Notes under the pieces: model-generated
Told to the model about the DNA's origin: nothing
The model's database searches: none
The model's input: the letters and a program-made list of their open reading frames with translations, nothing else
Part shown: positions 32,801 to 45,000 of the stretch, piece by piece
Layout of the letters: each line of letters opens with the position of its first letter
Position numbering within the stretch: the stretch's first letter is position 1
Made by a program: the position numbers and the translations under genes
From: Monocercomonoides exilis
Taxonomy: Eukaryota; Preaxostyla; Oxymonadida; Polymastigidae
Reading direction: 5' to 3'
Assembly (NCBI GenBank): GCA_001643675.2
Contig: LSRY02000004.1
Span: 1,349,501-1,413,500, forward strand
Length of the DNA stretch: 64,000 nucleotides

Positions 32801-34165
32801 ATTGGGTCTGTCACAGTACGCGAGGCGCGGGCAGTCATCCACCCATCGTCACAGCCGTCACATCCGCTTTCTCCAGTGCAGAAGGCACCGCTCACCACAC
32901 AGGCGCTGCTTGACAACAGAAACCTGGCTAAAATAGCCAAGTTCATCCACGCTTCCCAGACATTCTTTGCCCCGCAATTGCTCGTGCAGATGAGGCCGGA
33001 TCTGAGCTCTGGTGCTTCTCCATCTTCTCCATCTTCTTCTTCTTCTTCCTCATCTTCTTCGTCGAGTGCAGTGAACGAAGACATGATTATTCCAGACTGC
33101 TCCAAAGATGTGACTATCTGGACAGAATCGCTGGCTAACAGAGAATTCTTTGTGGATGTGTCAGATATTACAGCTTGCGATTCAACAATGCAATGCATTC
33201 CATCATCATTATCATCATCTTCTTCTCTCATTTCAGCTCGCATACCGCTCAGAAGCATGGTTCCGTGTGTGAACAATTTTAGCACAAAGAAAGAGCTGTG
33301 CCGCTTTGCATTTGAACAACGGTCGACTTCTTCTTCTTCTTCCTCTTCTTCTCGTCCAAACGATGCCCTTCTTCGTGTTTGTGTGCCCTGCACAACCAGC
33401 AGCCTTGCTGATTTTTCCTCTTTCCAGTTCAACCTGATCCCTCCCAAGTGCTTCCAGGCGTCTCTCTCTCTTCTTCCTTCACCAGTCTCCTCATTCAAGC
33501 AGCAGCTGTGTTTCTCTGGCAGCATTTCGCCTTCCCCCCACAGCTCATCATCGTCATCATCATCATCGTCCTCCTCCTCCTCATCATCTTCAGCTTCAGC
33601 TTCAACAACCAGAAGATATTACGTCATTAAGGTGCCTCCAACATCGCATGTGCTTCTGGAGAAGAAGATGGAGTTCTACATGCTGGTTATCTTCGTCGCC
33701 AAAGGCAGAGATTCTTTCACTTCATCCTTTTCTGTTCATTCTGCCCCGCGTTTGAGCAACAGCTCAGGCTCGTCTGACCCAAACAGCTCGAATGTTCTGT
33801 ATGAAATGTCCGTCCGCACGTCCCCACTTCCTTCGTCTTCGCTTCTCTTTCGGTCACATGGAGACGCTGCCTCCACACGCCTTTGCTACCTTCCTGATAA
33901 TCTGGGCATTTCCTCTGCTTCTTCTTCTTCTTCTTCTTCTTCTTCCTCTTCCTCCTCTTATTCCTTCTCATCTCGTTCCACCACACAATACCGTGTTTCG
34001 CTTCCTGTCTGCTGCGGATGGCTTCCGTGTGGCGTCTCTATGAATTCCACAGTCGATCCAACAAGGTTTGTTGTGGAGCTTTCTGCAAGCGGCTCTGCAG
34101 AAGTCTCATTCTTCGGGTTCTTGTGGGTTGACGTTGAGGGAATACAACTTCATTCAAGAGAATAA
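29848..34165 (+). CDS. Calpain-7 (PalB-like) cysteine protease with MIT domains
   Basis: Six exons: 29848-29965, 30018-30293, 30351-30422, 30477-30569, 30688-31248, 31482-34165, about 1,267 residues. Two helical N-terminal regions resemble MIT domains, which in calpain-7 bind ESCRT-III proteins. The 54-nt intron 30423-30476 is in frame and stop-free, but removing it restores a compact second MIT (NQYKKTNPPKDKLEIAVKRI). The CysPc protease core has GDCS (Cys about 299), HAYALLGA (His about 501) and KNPWG (Asn about 521), so the triad is intact. YDFPGS and LTGWIPER are further calpain-7 signatures. The C-terminal half corresponds to the C2-like (calpain beta-sandwich) region but is swollen by many poly-Ser inserts. 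By family it would act at endosomes in a calcium-independent way. 5' exons are AT-rich; exons 5-6 are GC-richer. Confidence 0.9.
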
Positions 34166-34615
34166 GAAGGATAATTTGTGTATTTCATTATGATTTGACA
34201 AGGAAAAAAAGGAGATGGACAAATCATTAGACAGTTGTATTTCTTTTTTTTTTATTCTTTGCTTTTTTTATCATCATTTATTTGTGAAAATTTGTGTGTT
34301 TCGTGAAAAAATATTGATTTTTTGTTAGATTTTGTTATTTTTTAAATAGTTTTTAATAATTTTGTGGTTTTGTTGTATTTGTTCAAATCATATACTTTGA
34401 ACAACATTTAAGCAGTTGAAATGTTTTATTGAACACAATTTGAAATTAAACATCAAAATACGCACTTGAGACACTTCACTTTTTCTTTCTTTTATTCTTT
34501 TCCCTTGAAACGCAAACGTTATTCGCATTGAACCAAAAACGTAAAAATGCCTGTGGCTTCAATTCTTCCATTTTCATTATAAATACGAATTCTCAAGAAA
34601 ATCCATCATGCTTCT
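34166..34615. other. Convergent intergenic region
   Basis: Lies between the 3' ends of calpain-7 (plus) and the SUMO E1 subunit (minus). T-rich, no gene seen. Confidence 0.6.
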
Positions 34616-35980
34616 TCACAGCTGAAGCACAATGCCTCCTGTTGCCAGGGAGCAGTCGTAATAGAAAGTGTTGTTGAGAGGTGGGTTTCTGTGTGTGATG
34701 GCGTTAATTGCCTCTTGCGCAAGAACACCGCCAACAACAGAGCATGTGGGAGAAAAATCCAATTCCTGTGGATGTGCCTGCTCACTTGAATCCATTTTCC
34801 CAGATGAAGCTGTACATGACTGTTTATCTTCTTCCTTTATGCAATATTTGGCTGGTTCTATTAATTTCTTCTTAATAAGGTGAAGTGTATGCTCACGGCG
34901 GAAAGCATCTATGCACTTTTGAGCCTGCTCCATCCACTCCTTTCTTCTTCTCTGGCTGCTCTGCGTAGACTGTCTGGGAATGGCTTCATTGAGAAGCCAG
35001 GATGTCTCATATGAAGTAAAGTGCGCTTCTTTGCGGCCAGATGCGTTGATACTGATGCTGGCTGAAGCATCTTGTTTACTGTTATCTTTGGATGGCTCAT
35101 TCTCTTTTCTCAAACGCTTTGGCTGAATAATCACTTCAATATCATCATCGTCATCATCTTCTTCCTTTTCCTCTTTTGTATCGAAATCCACATCATGCAG
35201 CCCTTCGCTGTGCTCCTTTTTTGCCAAAGGTTGCTCTGACAGAAGCCTTTTCACTGGTTTAGGAAGGTCTGATGTAACTTCTTCACTATCATCATCAATA
35301 ATTTCAGCAGATTCTTCCGCAATTTTTCGTTTTTCAATAATTTCTGCTGCAACTTTCGCTTCTCCATATTCAAACGACGATCCCAGATCTGAAAAGAAAA
35401 ATCCTTTGTCAAGTCTTGATTCTGCAAATATCATTGGAATCTTTAACGATCTGCATTGCTGGCTTAATGCAAGGGCAACCTCCGGGGATTGGTCTAAACA
35501 GAGAACAATTTGAAAATCTGAAAGTTTTGTTTTAGGGTCAATTTCATTTTTTGGTGTTAAGGCCCAGTTCAAAATAGATGTAGTTATTGGGTAAAAGGAA
35601 CAAAAAGAATTCATTTCGTGGAATTTCGGAGAATAAACCACCGCACGCTGTATAAAAGGAATATTCAAGTGAAAACAAAAACAATTTCTTTTATAAAAAT
35701 ATTTACAAACATTTTTATGCAAATCATTTTCAGAAAAGAAGAAATTTGCTGACGAGCAAGATTCTGAAACTTCTCTGTCATCCCAAAGGGCTATTGAATT
35801 AACACCGGCAAGACAAAGATTTTTGCATGTTTCAATGCAAAGACCCGAAACTCCTATTGCCAAAATTCTACTTTTTCGAAGAACAGTCTGGGCATCAAGT
35901 CCCCAAATCCTAATTTGTCTATCATAAATTGCTGCTTCTAAATCTGTTATTTTTTGTTCATCTGGCTTCGAAGTTGTCAT
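34616..35980 (-). CDS. SAE1: SUMO-activating enzyme subunit 1 (AOS1/SAE1)
   Basis: Exons 35980-35711 and 35647-34616, about 433 residues. The intron 35710-35648 (63 nt, GTTTGT...ATACAG) is in frame and stop-free; removing it restores the family motif HKNRAVV, equivalent to GKNRAE. The N-terminus AAIYDRQIRIWGLDAQ is diagnostic of AOS1/ULA1-type ThiF-fold subunits. CKNLCLAGVNSIALWD matches the adenylation-fold helix and strand. The C-terminus (PTCSVVGGVLAQEAINAIT, then FYYDC) fits SAE1. Between them is a long acidic, Lys-rich insert with a nuclear-signal-like KRLRK. It should pair with UBA2 (not in this window) to adenylate SUMO; it has no catalytic Cys domain itself. The glycine motif is degenerate (GVSGLC). 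ULA1/APPBP1 is the main alternative and is less likely at this length. PRP31 lies 165 bp downstream on the same strand. Confidence 0.87.
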   Translation of the reverse strand: MTTSKPDEQKITDLEAAIYDRQIRIWGLDAQTVLRKSRILAIGVSGLCIETCKNLCLAGVNSIALWDDREVSESCSSANFFFSENDLHKNVCKYFYKRNCFCFHLNIPFIQRAVVYSPKFHEMNSFCSFYPITTSILNWALTPKNEIDPKTKLSDFQIVLCLDQSPEVALALSQQCRSLKIPMIFAESRLDKGFFFSDLGSSFEYGEAKVAAEIIEKRKIAEESAEIIDDDSEEVTSDLPKPVKRLLSEQPLAKKEHSEGLHDVDFDTKEEKEEDDDDDDIEVIIQPKRLRKENEPSKDNSKQDASASISINASGRKEAHFTSYETSWLLNEAIPRQSTQSSQRRRKEWMEQAQKCIDAFRREHTLHLIKKKLIEPAKYCIKEEDKQSCTASSGKMDSSEQAHPQELDFSPTCSVVGGVLAQEAINAITHRNPPLNNTFYYDCSLATGGIVLQL

Positions 35981-36144
35981 TAGCCTTATTTTCTCTAAAA
36001 TTCGAAAATATTTTTATCTTTTTGTATTGATCTAACCCCAATAAAAACATATGTCTAAATAATTATGATTAATGATGAAGTGTGAATAAATAACAAATAA
36101 ATGGCTGTTAAAATTAATTTAGTTCTAAACGTAAATTTTTTAAT

Positions 36145-37644
36145 TCAAATTTTCGATTGCTTGAAGGGAGTGCTAATTCCGAAATATGAAGTGGTACCAG
36201 TAGGGATATTTGTTGTTGGTTGAGGTGTCGTTGAAGAAGCTGACGATGCAAGCGGAATAAAAGATGGCGTTAATCCCAGCTCTGTTTGAAACCCTGAAGT
36301 TTCTTTCTTTTTAAATCCAAATTGCTTTTGTGCTTTTTTACTTACTAAAAAAAAACATGCATACAAAAAGAAATACAAAATCACTGAAAACATAAAATAA
36401 CAATCAAAATATCAAACATTTATAATCAAGGCCTTTTGTTTGTATTTTAACAAAGCCAACTCCTGAACCTTTCTGTACCAGTGATCCAAACGAATGACCA
36501 GTTAGCCCAACTTCTTCTTCTTCTTCTCCAAACATAATTTTGTTTTGTGCTTTTCTTATATCCGTAACACGATAACGTTCTTTCATCTTTCTAACTCTGA
36601 CTCCTCCTCTTCTCTTTTTCCGTTGAGTTGGAGGTAAAGGCCTTGGCTTTTCTTCTTTTATTGGTGGAGGCTCAAGTAATTTATCAATCTTAGCTTCCAA
36701 TTCGTCTTTGTAGTCTTGGCCCCAGCTGCCCGAAGGGCATTGTCCAGCAGCATCAATACGAGAACATAAAGATACTCTGAATCATTGATACAAGAATTAT
36801 AAATTTAACATTTATTCATTTTATAGCATTCATAATTATCAAAAACAGACCTTCCAGAAAGCATTTGAGTTGCTTTTTCTCTTAAAGTTTTTGGAGTACT
36901 TCGGACTAGTTCGCATTGTGTAATGAACGAACCTTTCAAGAATCCAACTTTTGTACCGATGGTAGTTGTTTTAACAGAAACCCCGCAGTACAGGATATCT
37001 CTTGAAGTCATCTTTGCCATTTTATCCAATCCACCTGCAGATGCGACAAGTTTTGCAGCTACTCCAGCTCCAACTAACCGTGAAGTATTTGGTGCAATAA
37101 ATTGTATTCGACTTTCAACAAATTGAACCAAAATCGATCTTAATGATTCAAGTTCCAATATTCGATCGCATCCTTCAATAACTTCTTCAAAAATGGACTG
37201 TTGGAGCGGTGATGATGATAAAGAAGAAGTTAATTTCAGAGACATTGCAACTTGTGGAGGAATAACAAGATTAAGTTGAGAAATTTCAAATGTAGTACTG
37301 TTTCCAATAGCTTTGCAGACTTTTGCATAATCAAAAGGATTTGTAACGATACCGTCAAGCTCAGGAAATTTTGGATGATACAATCCAGATATAACTCCGT
37401 GCAACTGTCTGACTTCATCTTCAATATTCTCAACAAAATAATTAGATTGTGCAAATAGATCGTATTCATCTCTTAAAAGCTTCTCATTCATATTGATTGG
37501 ACGTCCAAGATGAATCTGTTGTCTGATAACGTCGATGTGCGCACAAAAATTAGTATTTTTCAACAAAGAAGGAATTTCATTAATAGAAGTTATTACCGAT
37601 TGAAACTTCTCTTCAACTTGCTCCAAATCGTCGAGTGCACTCAT
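36145..37644 (-). CDS. PRP31: Pre-mRNA processing factor PRP31
   Basis: Exons 37644-36851, 36776-36418, 36344-36145, about 450 residues, slightly shorter than the usual 490-500. The Nop domain is clear (LVGAGVAAKLVASAGGLDKMAKM, positions about 186-208, then DILYCG). A PRP31-specific C-terminal region follows (LEPPPIKEEKPRPLP, RKKRRGGVRVRKMKERY, KIMFGEEEEE). The last splice gives DYKLSKKAQKQFGFKK, matching the family. PRP31 binds 15.5K and U4 snRNA in the U4/U6-U5 tri-snRNP and is needed for spliceosome activation, which suits this intron-rich genome. All junctions keep frame; introns are 74 and 73 nt. Confidence 0.94.
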
Positions 37645-40600
37645 TTACTTACAAAAAATACTTTGTAAATTACTGAAAGAAACACAACAAATAAAACAAA
37701 AATGAGATAAAACAAATATGGGTGAAAAGATAATTAAGGTTCTTTCAGTTTATCTTTGAAATTTTTGAAAAAATAAAACTCAAAATGAATTGAAATATTC
37801 TTGAATAATTTGATTCAAATTTAACAATGAAACAATATTTTTGCTTCAACGATATGAACAACCGTTTATTTTTACGAAAATGATATCATATTGTTAAATG
37901 TCAAGCATTCTAATGCAAAAAAAGTGGATAATATGCATATATGCATACTATTTCATTCATTGAACACTAATTTTTTCATTTTCATTTTTTTTTTTCTGTT
38001 AAGTTTCAATAAATCCTTTTTTCATATTAACAGCTGTTTTAGTGTGAGGATTATCATAAATCTTTTTTCTTTTGAGTTGTTAAAGATTGTTGGGTTATGT
38101 CTCGAATAATCTTTTAAGTGCTGTGACCGAAATTAAAATTTTTATTTGTTAGAAATTTTTTTTGAAATGGCTGGTAAAAAAAAAAAACAAATTATTATTG
38201 AGCCCATTCGTTGGCATGACCTTCGATCATGGCATCTCACTGATCAACCCCAAAATTTATTCAAAAATAATCTAATTTGACCTTTCATTTGACTCATATC
38301 TCTTCATAACTGTTGAAACGGTAATTGATTTTGAAGGAACAAATCCATCACATGTTCTCACAAAAATTTATAATCGTGGAGACTGCAGTTTTTAAATGTT
38401 AAAAGAAAACAGCATTGTTTCTGAAACTAATAAATGAAAATTTGCAATAAAGACACAATTTTATGCCCTGATAAAAACGCAAGGAACGTCTATCATTGTG
38501 TTTTCATTAAAGTCATAGAATATCAATTTTATTTTCACATTTTTTATAGGGAAAAAGTCAAATTAAATAAATCAAAAAATTGATGAATGAGGATTGTGGA
38601 AGTGCTTCATACCCTGGAGAATTCAAAATACAGAAATTCATGCAATTTCATTACATTTATTCTTAAATTCTTATTTCATTATCTGCACAAAAAACAAAAA
38701 TTTCCAATCCTTAAGATTAATATAGGGAATGATCGATCAGATGCCATGATCGGCAGTTATGCCAATATTTCTCTTCAGATCTGCACCATTTTAATATTTT
38801 TGAAATTGATTGTTTGAAATGTTTCTTTCTTCACAGAGGAGAAAGAGGCAAAAAGGCGCAACATCTTAGAGTCAATCAAATATGAGAAAATTTGGGAAAA
38901 GAGATAATGTGCTGTAATTGATGTAAAAAAGAATGGAGCATTTGTTAATGAATTGCTTTTTATCAATGTAGATAATTGCAAATGGTTCCTGCAAAACGAT
39001 AAGAAAAGACAATCAAATTATAAAGGAAAGAGAAGTGGGCTGCAGAGACGTTGAAACTTGGAAGAAATCAAAGAAACGGGACAAAGAGTTCGACAAACTA
39101 TTTTCAGTGGCATTTGACGGGGCGAGTAACGAGATTGAAACGGCGAAGCAGTGCAGTCATCTAACACAGCATATGGAGTTCATGAGGAAAATGATGAGAA
39201 TTTTATTATCATTTTTTTGAAGATTACCGAAAGATTTTGGCCAAAAGAAAAAGTTAATGTGGGGCTTGCAGAGAACAGGAAAGGGCGACAGAAGCGGATT
39301 TGAAAAGAATCATGAGCATGTGAATGGAGGAAAAGAGAAAAATCTCCAAAGCGTTTTTTTAAATTGGCAAGGCAGATGAAGAAGACGAACCATAATTGCC
39401 TGCAGAACAAGTCAGCACGCTGAGCGTCATTCGTTTTTCTTCAAGCTCAGATGAAAATCCCCACCAAATGAACAACTTACACTATCAGAGAGAATTGTTT
39501 CTCCTGGGTTTATTGGGCAGAGGAATAAAGAAAGATAAGGTTAGAGCACAACCCCGATGAAACTCAAAAGTTATCCGCTGAGCAGATTGACAGATTTCTG
39601 ATGAGAAACTCAAATACATGCATGATTGTCAGTGCGAACCTTTAATATCCACATTTGCGATACTGCTACCAACGCAATCGTATGATCCGTCGAATCAGAT
39701 GAAACAGCCACACAGTGAAATCACTTCTCCATTTACAAAAAATCTGAGGAAATCCTCTTCAGTAGCATCGTAACCAACGCACAAATCATTATTATATTCG
39801 AAGCAAAATACGGAAATGAAGTTAGAGGCTGCTTTATCTTCTGGTGAAGCATCTTTGGAAGCTTGTTTCAGCAGAATATATATGCTGCCTTATGACTCTT
39901 CATATTCTTCGTTTCTTTCAGAGCAAATTGTGCTCAAAAGAGAAGTGCTTCAAGTCCGATTACAGTCTCCTTGGTGGATATTGTGATGATTGGAGGATAC
40001 GGAGAGAGCTAGATGGAGGATTTTATGGAAGGAAACGAAGAAGGCCCAGAAGCAGGTTATAATTCATGCATTAATTTGAAGTGAGAATCAGAGATTTAAG
40101 AGTGGAGCATTGATGATGCTGCTGAGAATAGAAGAAAGAAAATAAAAGTGTAAAACAGACTTTGAAGAATAAGAAAAAGAAGGAGGAGGAGGAAAAAGAA
40201 AAGAGACAAGAATTGAAGAGGCTGAAAGGAGCGAGAGGGAGAGATGGAAAACGAAAACAGAAAAGAAAATTAGCATTGGAAGAGATGAGATATTTGAGAT
40301 TGGAGACACATCAGAAGAAGAGGACAAATGTCTGTTTGAAGCAGAAAAGATGAAAAGAAGGGGAAGTGTGACAAACGGAAAAGAGGAAGAAGAGCACATA
40401 TTATCGAGAAGTTATATTGTGGAGGCTGAAAAAGAAGTTGATAATATTATTTTGAAGGAAAGAAATGAGAGAGGGAGAATAACGAAGAATATTTTGAGGC
40501 AGGAAAAAGCAAGGGAAAAAGGAAAAAGAATTTGCACAGAAATGAATAAAAGAGTTTGATATTTGATGATGAGGATAACAACGATAACGAAGAAAAGAAG

Positions 40601-42075
40601 CTGGGGTTGGAAAAAGGATAAGAGAAAAGAAGATTTTGTTAGAAAGTTGCTCGTATCAATTGAGTGGAGAAAAGATAATGGGAAATGAAGGAAGGAGGAA
40701 ACACAGTGAAGGATCAAATAATGAATGTGAAGGGGAAGAAGGAAAAAGCTTTGATATTGCGGTGAACAGCGTGAAGGATGCAGATCTGAGTAAGGTTGGA
40801 CTTGGAAAGCAGGTGAATATGGCTTTTGAAGGAAGCGAAAATCAAGTGAAACGGATGATAAATAAAGAAGAACTGAGAAGTTTTTGCTATTTAAGTTATT
40901 CGATACTGAAATGCAAGCATTTGGAATCAGAAAAAGAAAAGGATCTTTTTCGATTTCGAGCTTATTCCAAAATGAAAATAAATTGACCAATCCAATTACA
41001 ACATGAGATTATTGGGATGTGTGAATGAAGGGGAAAATTACGGTGTGGGGGACTTATTAAAGAAAAAAATAAACAGGAAAAGAGCATCAAGGAATAACTG
41101 TGTTCGCTTTCTGGAAGGTTTTGAACACTAAAGAGCAGCTGAAGGATTCGAACGAAAGGCAAAGCTTTGCAACATAATCAAAATCTGAAACGCAAAATAT
41201 TCATTTGGAATTATTGATTTGTCTTTTGTTTATCAATGGCTTGACAGATTGAAGTTTCACTTGACTTTCTGATTTCTATACGTTCTTTTTTAAACAAAAG
41301 AAGTTTTTTGCAATTGAACCGAAGATCGAAAGGTTTGCACGAAGGAAAAGAAGATAGTCTTGTGCAATAATTTTTGCAAAAAAAAGCTCTCGCGCTGTTG
41401 AAAAATGAAACTGCAACAGTTGCACAAAGTTTATTCAACTTCAACATTCATTTTCAAACATTTTTGTGCTTCGCTTTTCAATCTTTAACGTGTGCTCTTC
41501 GTTTGATGCTTTAAGCGATTGTTGTTTGTTTATTGTGCATTTGCCAAAATCATGCAAACAAGCAGTTTGGAAAGACAGAAACAGAAAAGACAACTGTTGG
41601 AAGCACTCTTTTCAAAAGCATTTTTTAATTGGTCAGAAAACCATTCATTATCCTCATTAAAAAATTAAAATTAACAAATAAAAATAAAGAAAACGAAATG
41701 AATTGCATCACACAATCAAATACCCACACCCAATCAAGACCAAAACCTGGCAATAAACTCAAAGAGGAAAAAATGGAACAAGAAAGTTTCAGAAAGTGGT
41801 TGGAAATGAATTGCCGCAAACCGAAAAAATGTTTTTTTGATTTCATTCAAGCAGCATTTGCAAGGCTTTTGCAATGTTCAGCTTGAACTCAGCTCGATAT
41901 TTCCGAAAGAGCAACGGATTGAACAACCGACACTTCCACAAGCATCAAAATATAACCGTTTTCAGATGAGCCGTCTTCGTATCAGAAAAGATCTCATTTC
42001 ATCATTTGAGTCTCTTTCATTGACAAATATTATTTATGCTTTTTGAAGAAGATGCAGTTGAAGCCATTTGTACAC
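37645..42075. other. 4.4-kb gene-poor stretch with possible gene relics
   Basis: 37645-38200 is AT-rich. A possible MITE is listed separately at 38205-38765. From about 38800 to 41460 the sequence is purine-rich on the plus strand and gives short Glu/Lys/Arg-rich frames (for example 40162-40559 and 40636-40986), broken by stops and with no recognisable family. Composition is like decayed coding DNA. 41460-42075 holds short frames only. I support no intact gene here. Confidence 0.4.
38205..38765. repeat. Possible MITE with imperfect terminal inverted repeats
   Basis: The left end (TTGGCATGAC, then CGATCATGGCATCT) pairs with the right end (AGATGCCATGATCG, then GTTATGCCAA) over about 30 bp with a few gaps. 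No clear target duplication and no coding sequence inside. Confidence 0.5.
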
Positions 42076-45000
42076 TTACAATGATAAGAGCGAGCTGCTC
42101 GAGTCAGGGATCTGTGAGATGCGCTCAGATGGCATCTGATAATCAACTGCATCAGCGATGGTCATAACCATCACCCCTTCTGGAAAGTGCTGGAAGAACT
42201 CCTTCTTCAAATCATTAAGTGTCGGCCGATCATTTGGCTGTTGGCACAATATGCATTTAACAGTGTCACTCAAAGACGAGCTTTCAACAACCTCTGGTTT
42301 TGGTTTTTCTCCATTCATAATCTTCTGCCCCGCCACCTCAGCCTCACACTCTCCAAACGGAATCTTCAGCGTCAAGCACTCCCACAGCATCATCCCGATC
42401 GAAAAGGCAACAGATTCCTTCGTTGCCCCCATCTTCTTGTTGATCAGCAGCTCGGGTGCCTTCCACCTCAGACACTCTTTTTTGTAATCGTCCTCATCCT
42501 CAAAGGCTGATGAGGGCAGAGAACCGCTGTCATTATCATCACTGGCTGATGTCACAACAGTTGATGAAGAGATGGATGATGAGTCCGAATCATCAGAAGA
42601 GAAGTCGGAGTGCATCGCAATGCAGATGACCATATGTTCTGAAAACAGCACAATGTGCGGGCTCAGATTGGCAAGAGAAGAGAGCGGGTTGTCCATTTCA
42701 TCAAACGAGTGGAGCGCAAGATTGGCCACCCAGAACAGGATTTGGACAGCCGTATATTCTCTCTCCTGAAAGGTGCCAATTGCCATCTCTTTCTTCTCAT
42801 TCCTTCCGTGCAACAACATGAACAGTGAATCTCTCAAATCCACAATCAGTTTCTCATGAGGGGATGAGCAGGCCATTGCATCCACCAGATTCGACATGGA
42901 TGAGGTTGTTGGACACAGATCCTCTCTCCGAACAAAAGTGGAATCTGAATCAGTTGTTGAAGTGGATGAGATGGATGGCGATGGAGTTCTCTTCCTTATC
43001 TCTTCTTCTTCCTTTTCGTCAACCTTCTCCAACATCCATTCAGGAATCTTGTCTGAGTCTCTCCCCAAAATATATTCTGTTGAGCCGCACTCACTCAGCA
43101 AATGCTCCGATGACTCGGAATGCCCCAAGCTTTTCGCATATACTCTCTTCTTTATCCTCTCTTCGTTCTTCTTCTCTGCTTCCCTCTCGGCCCTTCTCCA
43201 CTGCTCCTCTGGCGACATCTCCATCGTCACCATCTCAAATGCTTTTGGATCCTTCTTCACTGTGTCTTCCACAATCACCTCCAGCTCTTCTGTCCTTCTT
43301 TTTTGTTTTCTCCATCGTATTGTTACAAGAATGGATGCAATAAGAACAATCAACAAAATCACGACCAAAACAATTATAATAACTGTTGAAGAGGATGATT
43401 TTCCTTCTTTTCCTCCCTCAACAATTCTTCCATCTCCTTTTATTTCAGATTCGCTTCTGTTCTTCAGAACAAACGATTCGGTTGATGAAGGAGAGTCTAT
43501 TCTTCCAAATAGAATGCACACAGACACTTCTGCCTCTTCTGGAGCCGAGCGGATGGCGCCTGATGGCAGCACCCCCACAGCCTCGCCCTCACCTGCAAAT
43601 CCGTCTGCCTCGAACTGGTGAGCTGCCATCGACGAGGCTGACCCAACGGTGGTTGCCATCTGGAACCACAGGTTGCACGGCAAGAGAAGCGATCCGTGGA
43701 ACTTCAATGTTGTCTCGCCTCCATCGTCTTCAGCCTCCACACCATCCAGTCGCGGAATAAAGAAAACAGAATCTCTTTCTTCAGCCATCCCTCCCACAGT
43801 GCACCCTTCATTCAGGATCCACATCGAGGTGTTTGGCAGCACCCCATCTCCGCCTTTCAAACTCAACACATCCAGCGATCCTGCATCTCCACACACAATG
43901 TTTCTTCTTGCTGATGGGTATCCTTCGATTGATGGATTATTGTTCGCAAACTCTCCTTTCTCGATGGTTGTGCTCCCTCCACGCACAGACAGGCCTCCTT
44001 CAGGCGAGTTGGCAAAGGAGGTGTCTTTCATCGCTGCTGTGCTGCTCGCAATCTCCACAAGCGATCCATTCCATCTGCATATTTCATCTCTTTCAAATTT
44101 TTCTTTCTCTTTCATTTGTTGATTTTCTTCAAGCGCACCCACAAACATGCATAAGCCCAAGCTCAAGCTTGTGCACTTACAAAAAGATGCTTCAACACCT
44201 TGAGTGCTTTTTGACTCACATACCACAAACGAACAGTTTTGCAATGCAATCTTCCCTTCTCCATCTACACATTCCACTCCACATGCTCCTTCACTTGTTC
44301 GGCTGACGTTGCTGAACTTCGATAACATCACATCCACTCTTTTCTCATCACCTCTCAGATGCTTTCTTCCTTTCTCATTTGGCGACATCCCACAATATTC
44401 ATTTCCTCCTTCTCTCAACACATTAACAACAGGCCCATCTTCAATCCTTACATCCACCACATCAAGTTCCTTAACATTCATCTCTCCATTCCTCAAGAAA
44501 ATCAACCCATTCATACTCTCACCTTGCTCCACCACAACTTCTGATAACTTCACCTCACACTCAACACATTCAACAAGTGAAGCGCACACAAACTGTGAAA
44601 CAATCAATCCAGTTATTGTGACTGATGATCTTTCTCCATGCATCAGCGTTGGCATTCGGCACTCATTGTATCCTTCAACTGGCTTCACCCAACATTCACT
44701 CATTGATAGTGTCCCCTCCTCCACACAAAATATCTGCTCGTGTTCTGTTGGAATGACTTCTGGAATCTCAAAGCTGATTCTCTCCACACTCACATTCACC
44801 TTGCACTCCACAACACAACCTTTCTCTTTCCTCGCCAATCTGCCCATCCCGACTGTTGCCCTGCTTCCCTTTGCCAGCAGTGTGAGATTCTCCAGCTTGA
44901 TCTCAGTTTCCACTTCACTTGCCTCATCCACCACAACTCGCGTTCCATACTCGTGCACAATGTGTTTCAGCCCATATCCCAGCGTTTCACAGCACTTGTC

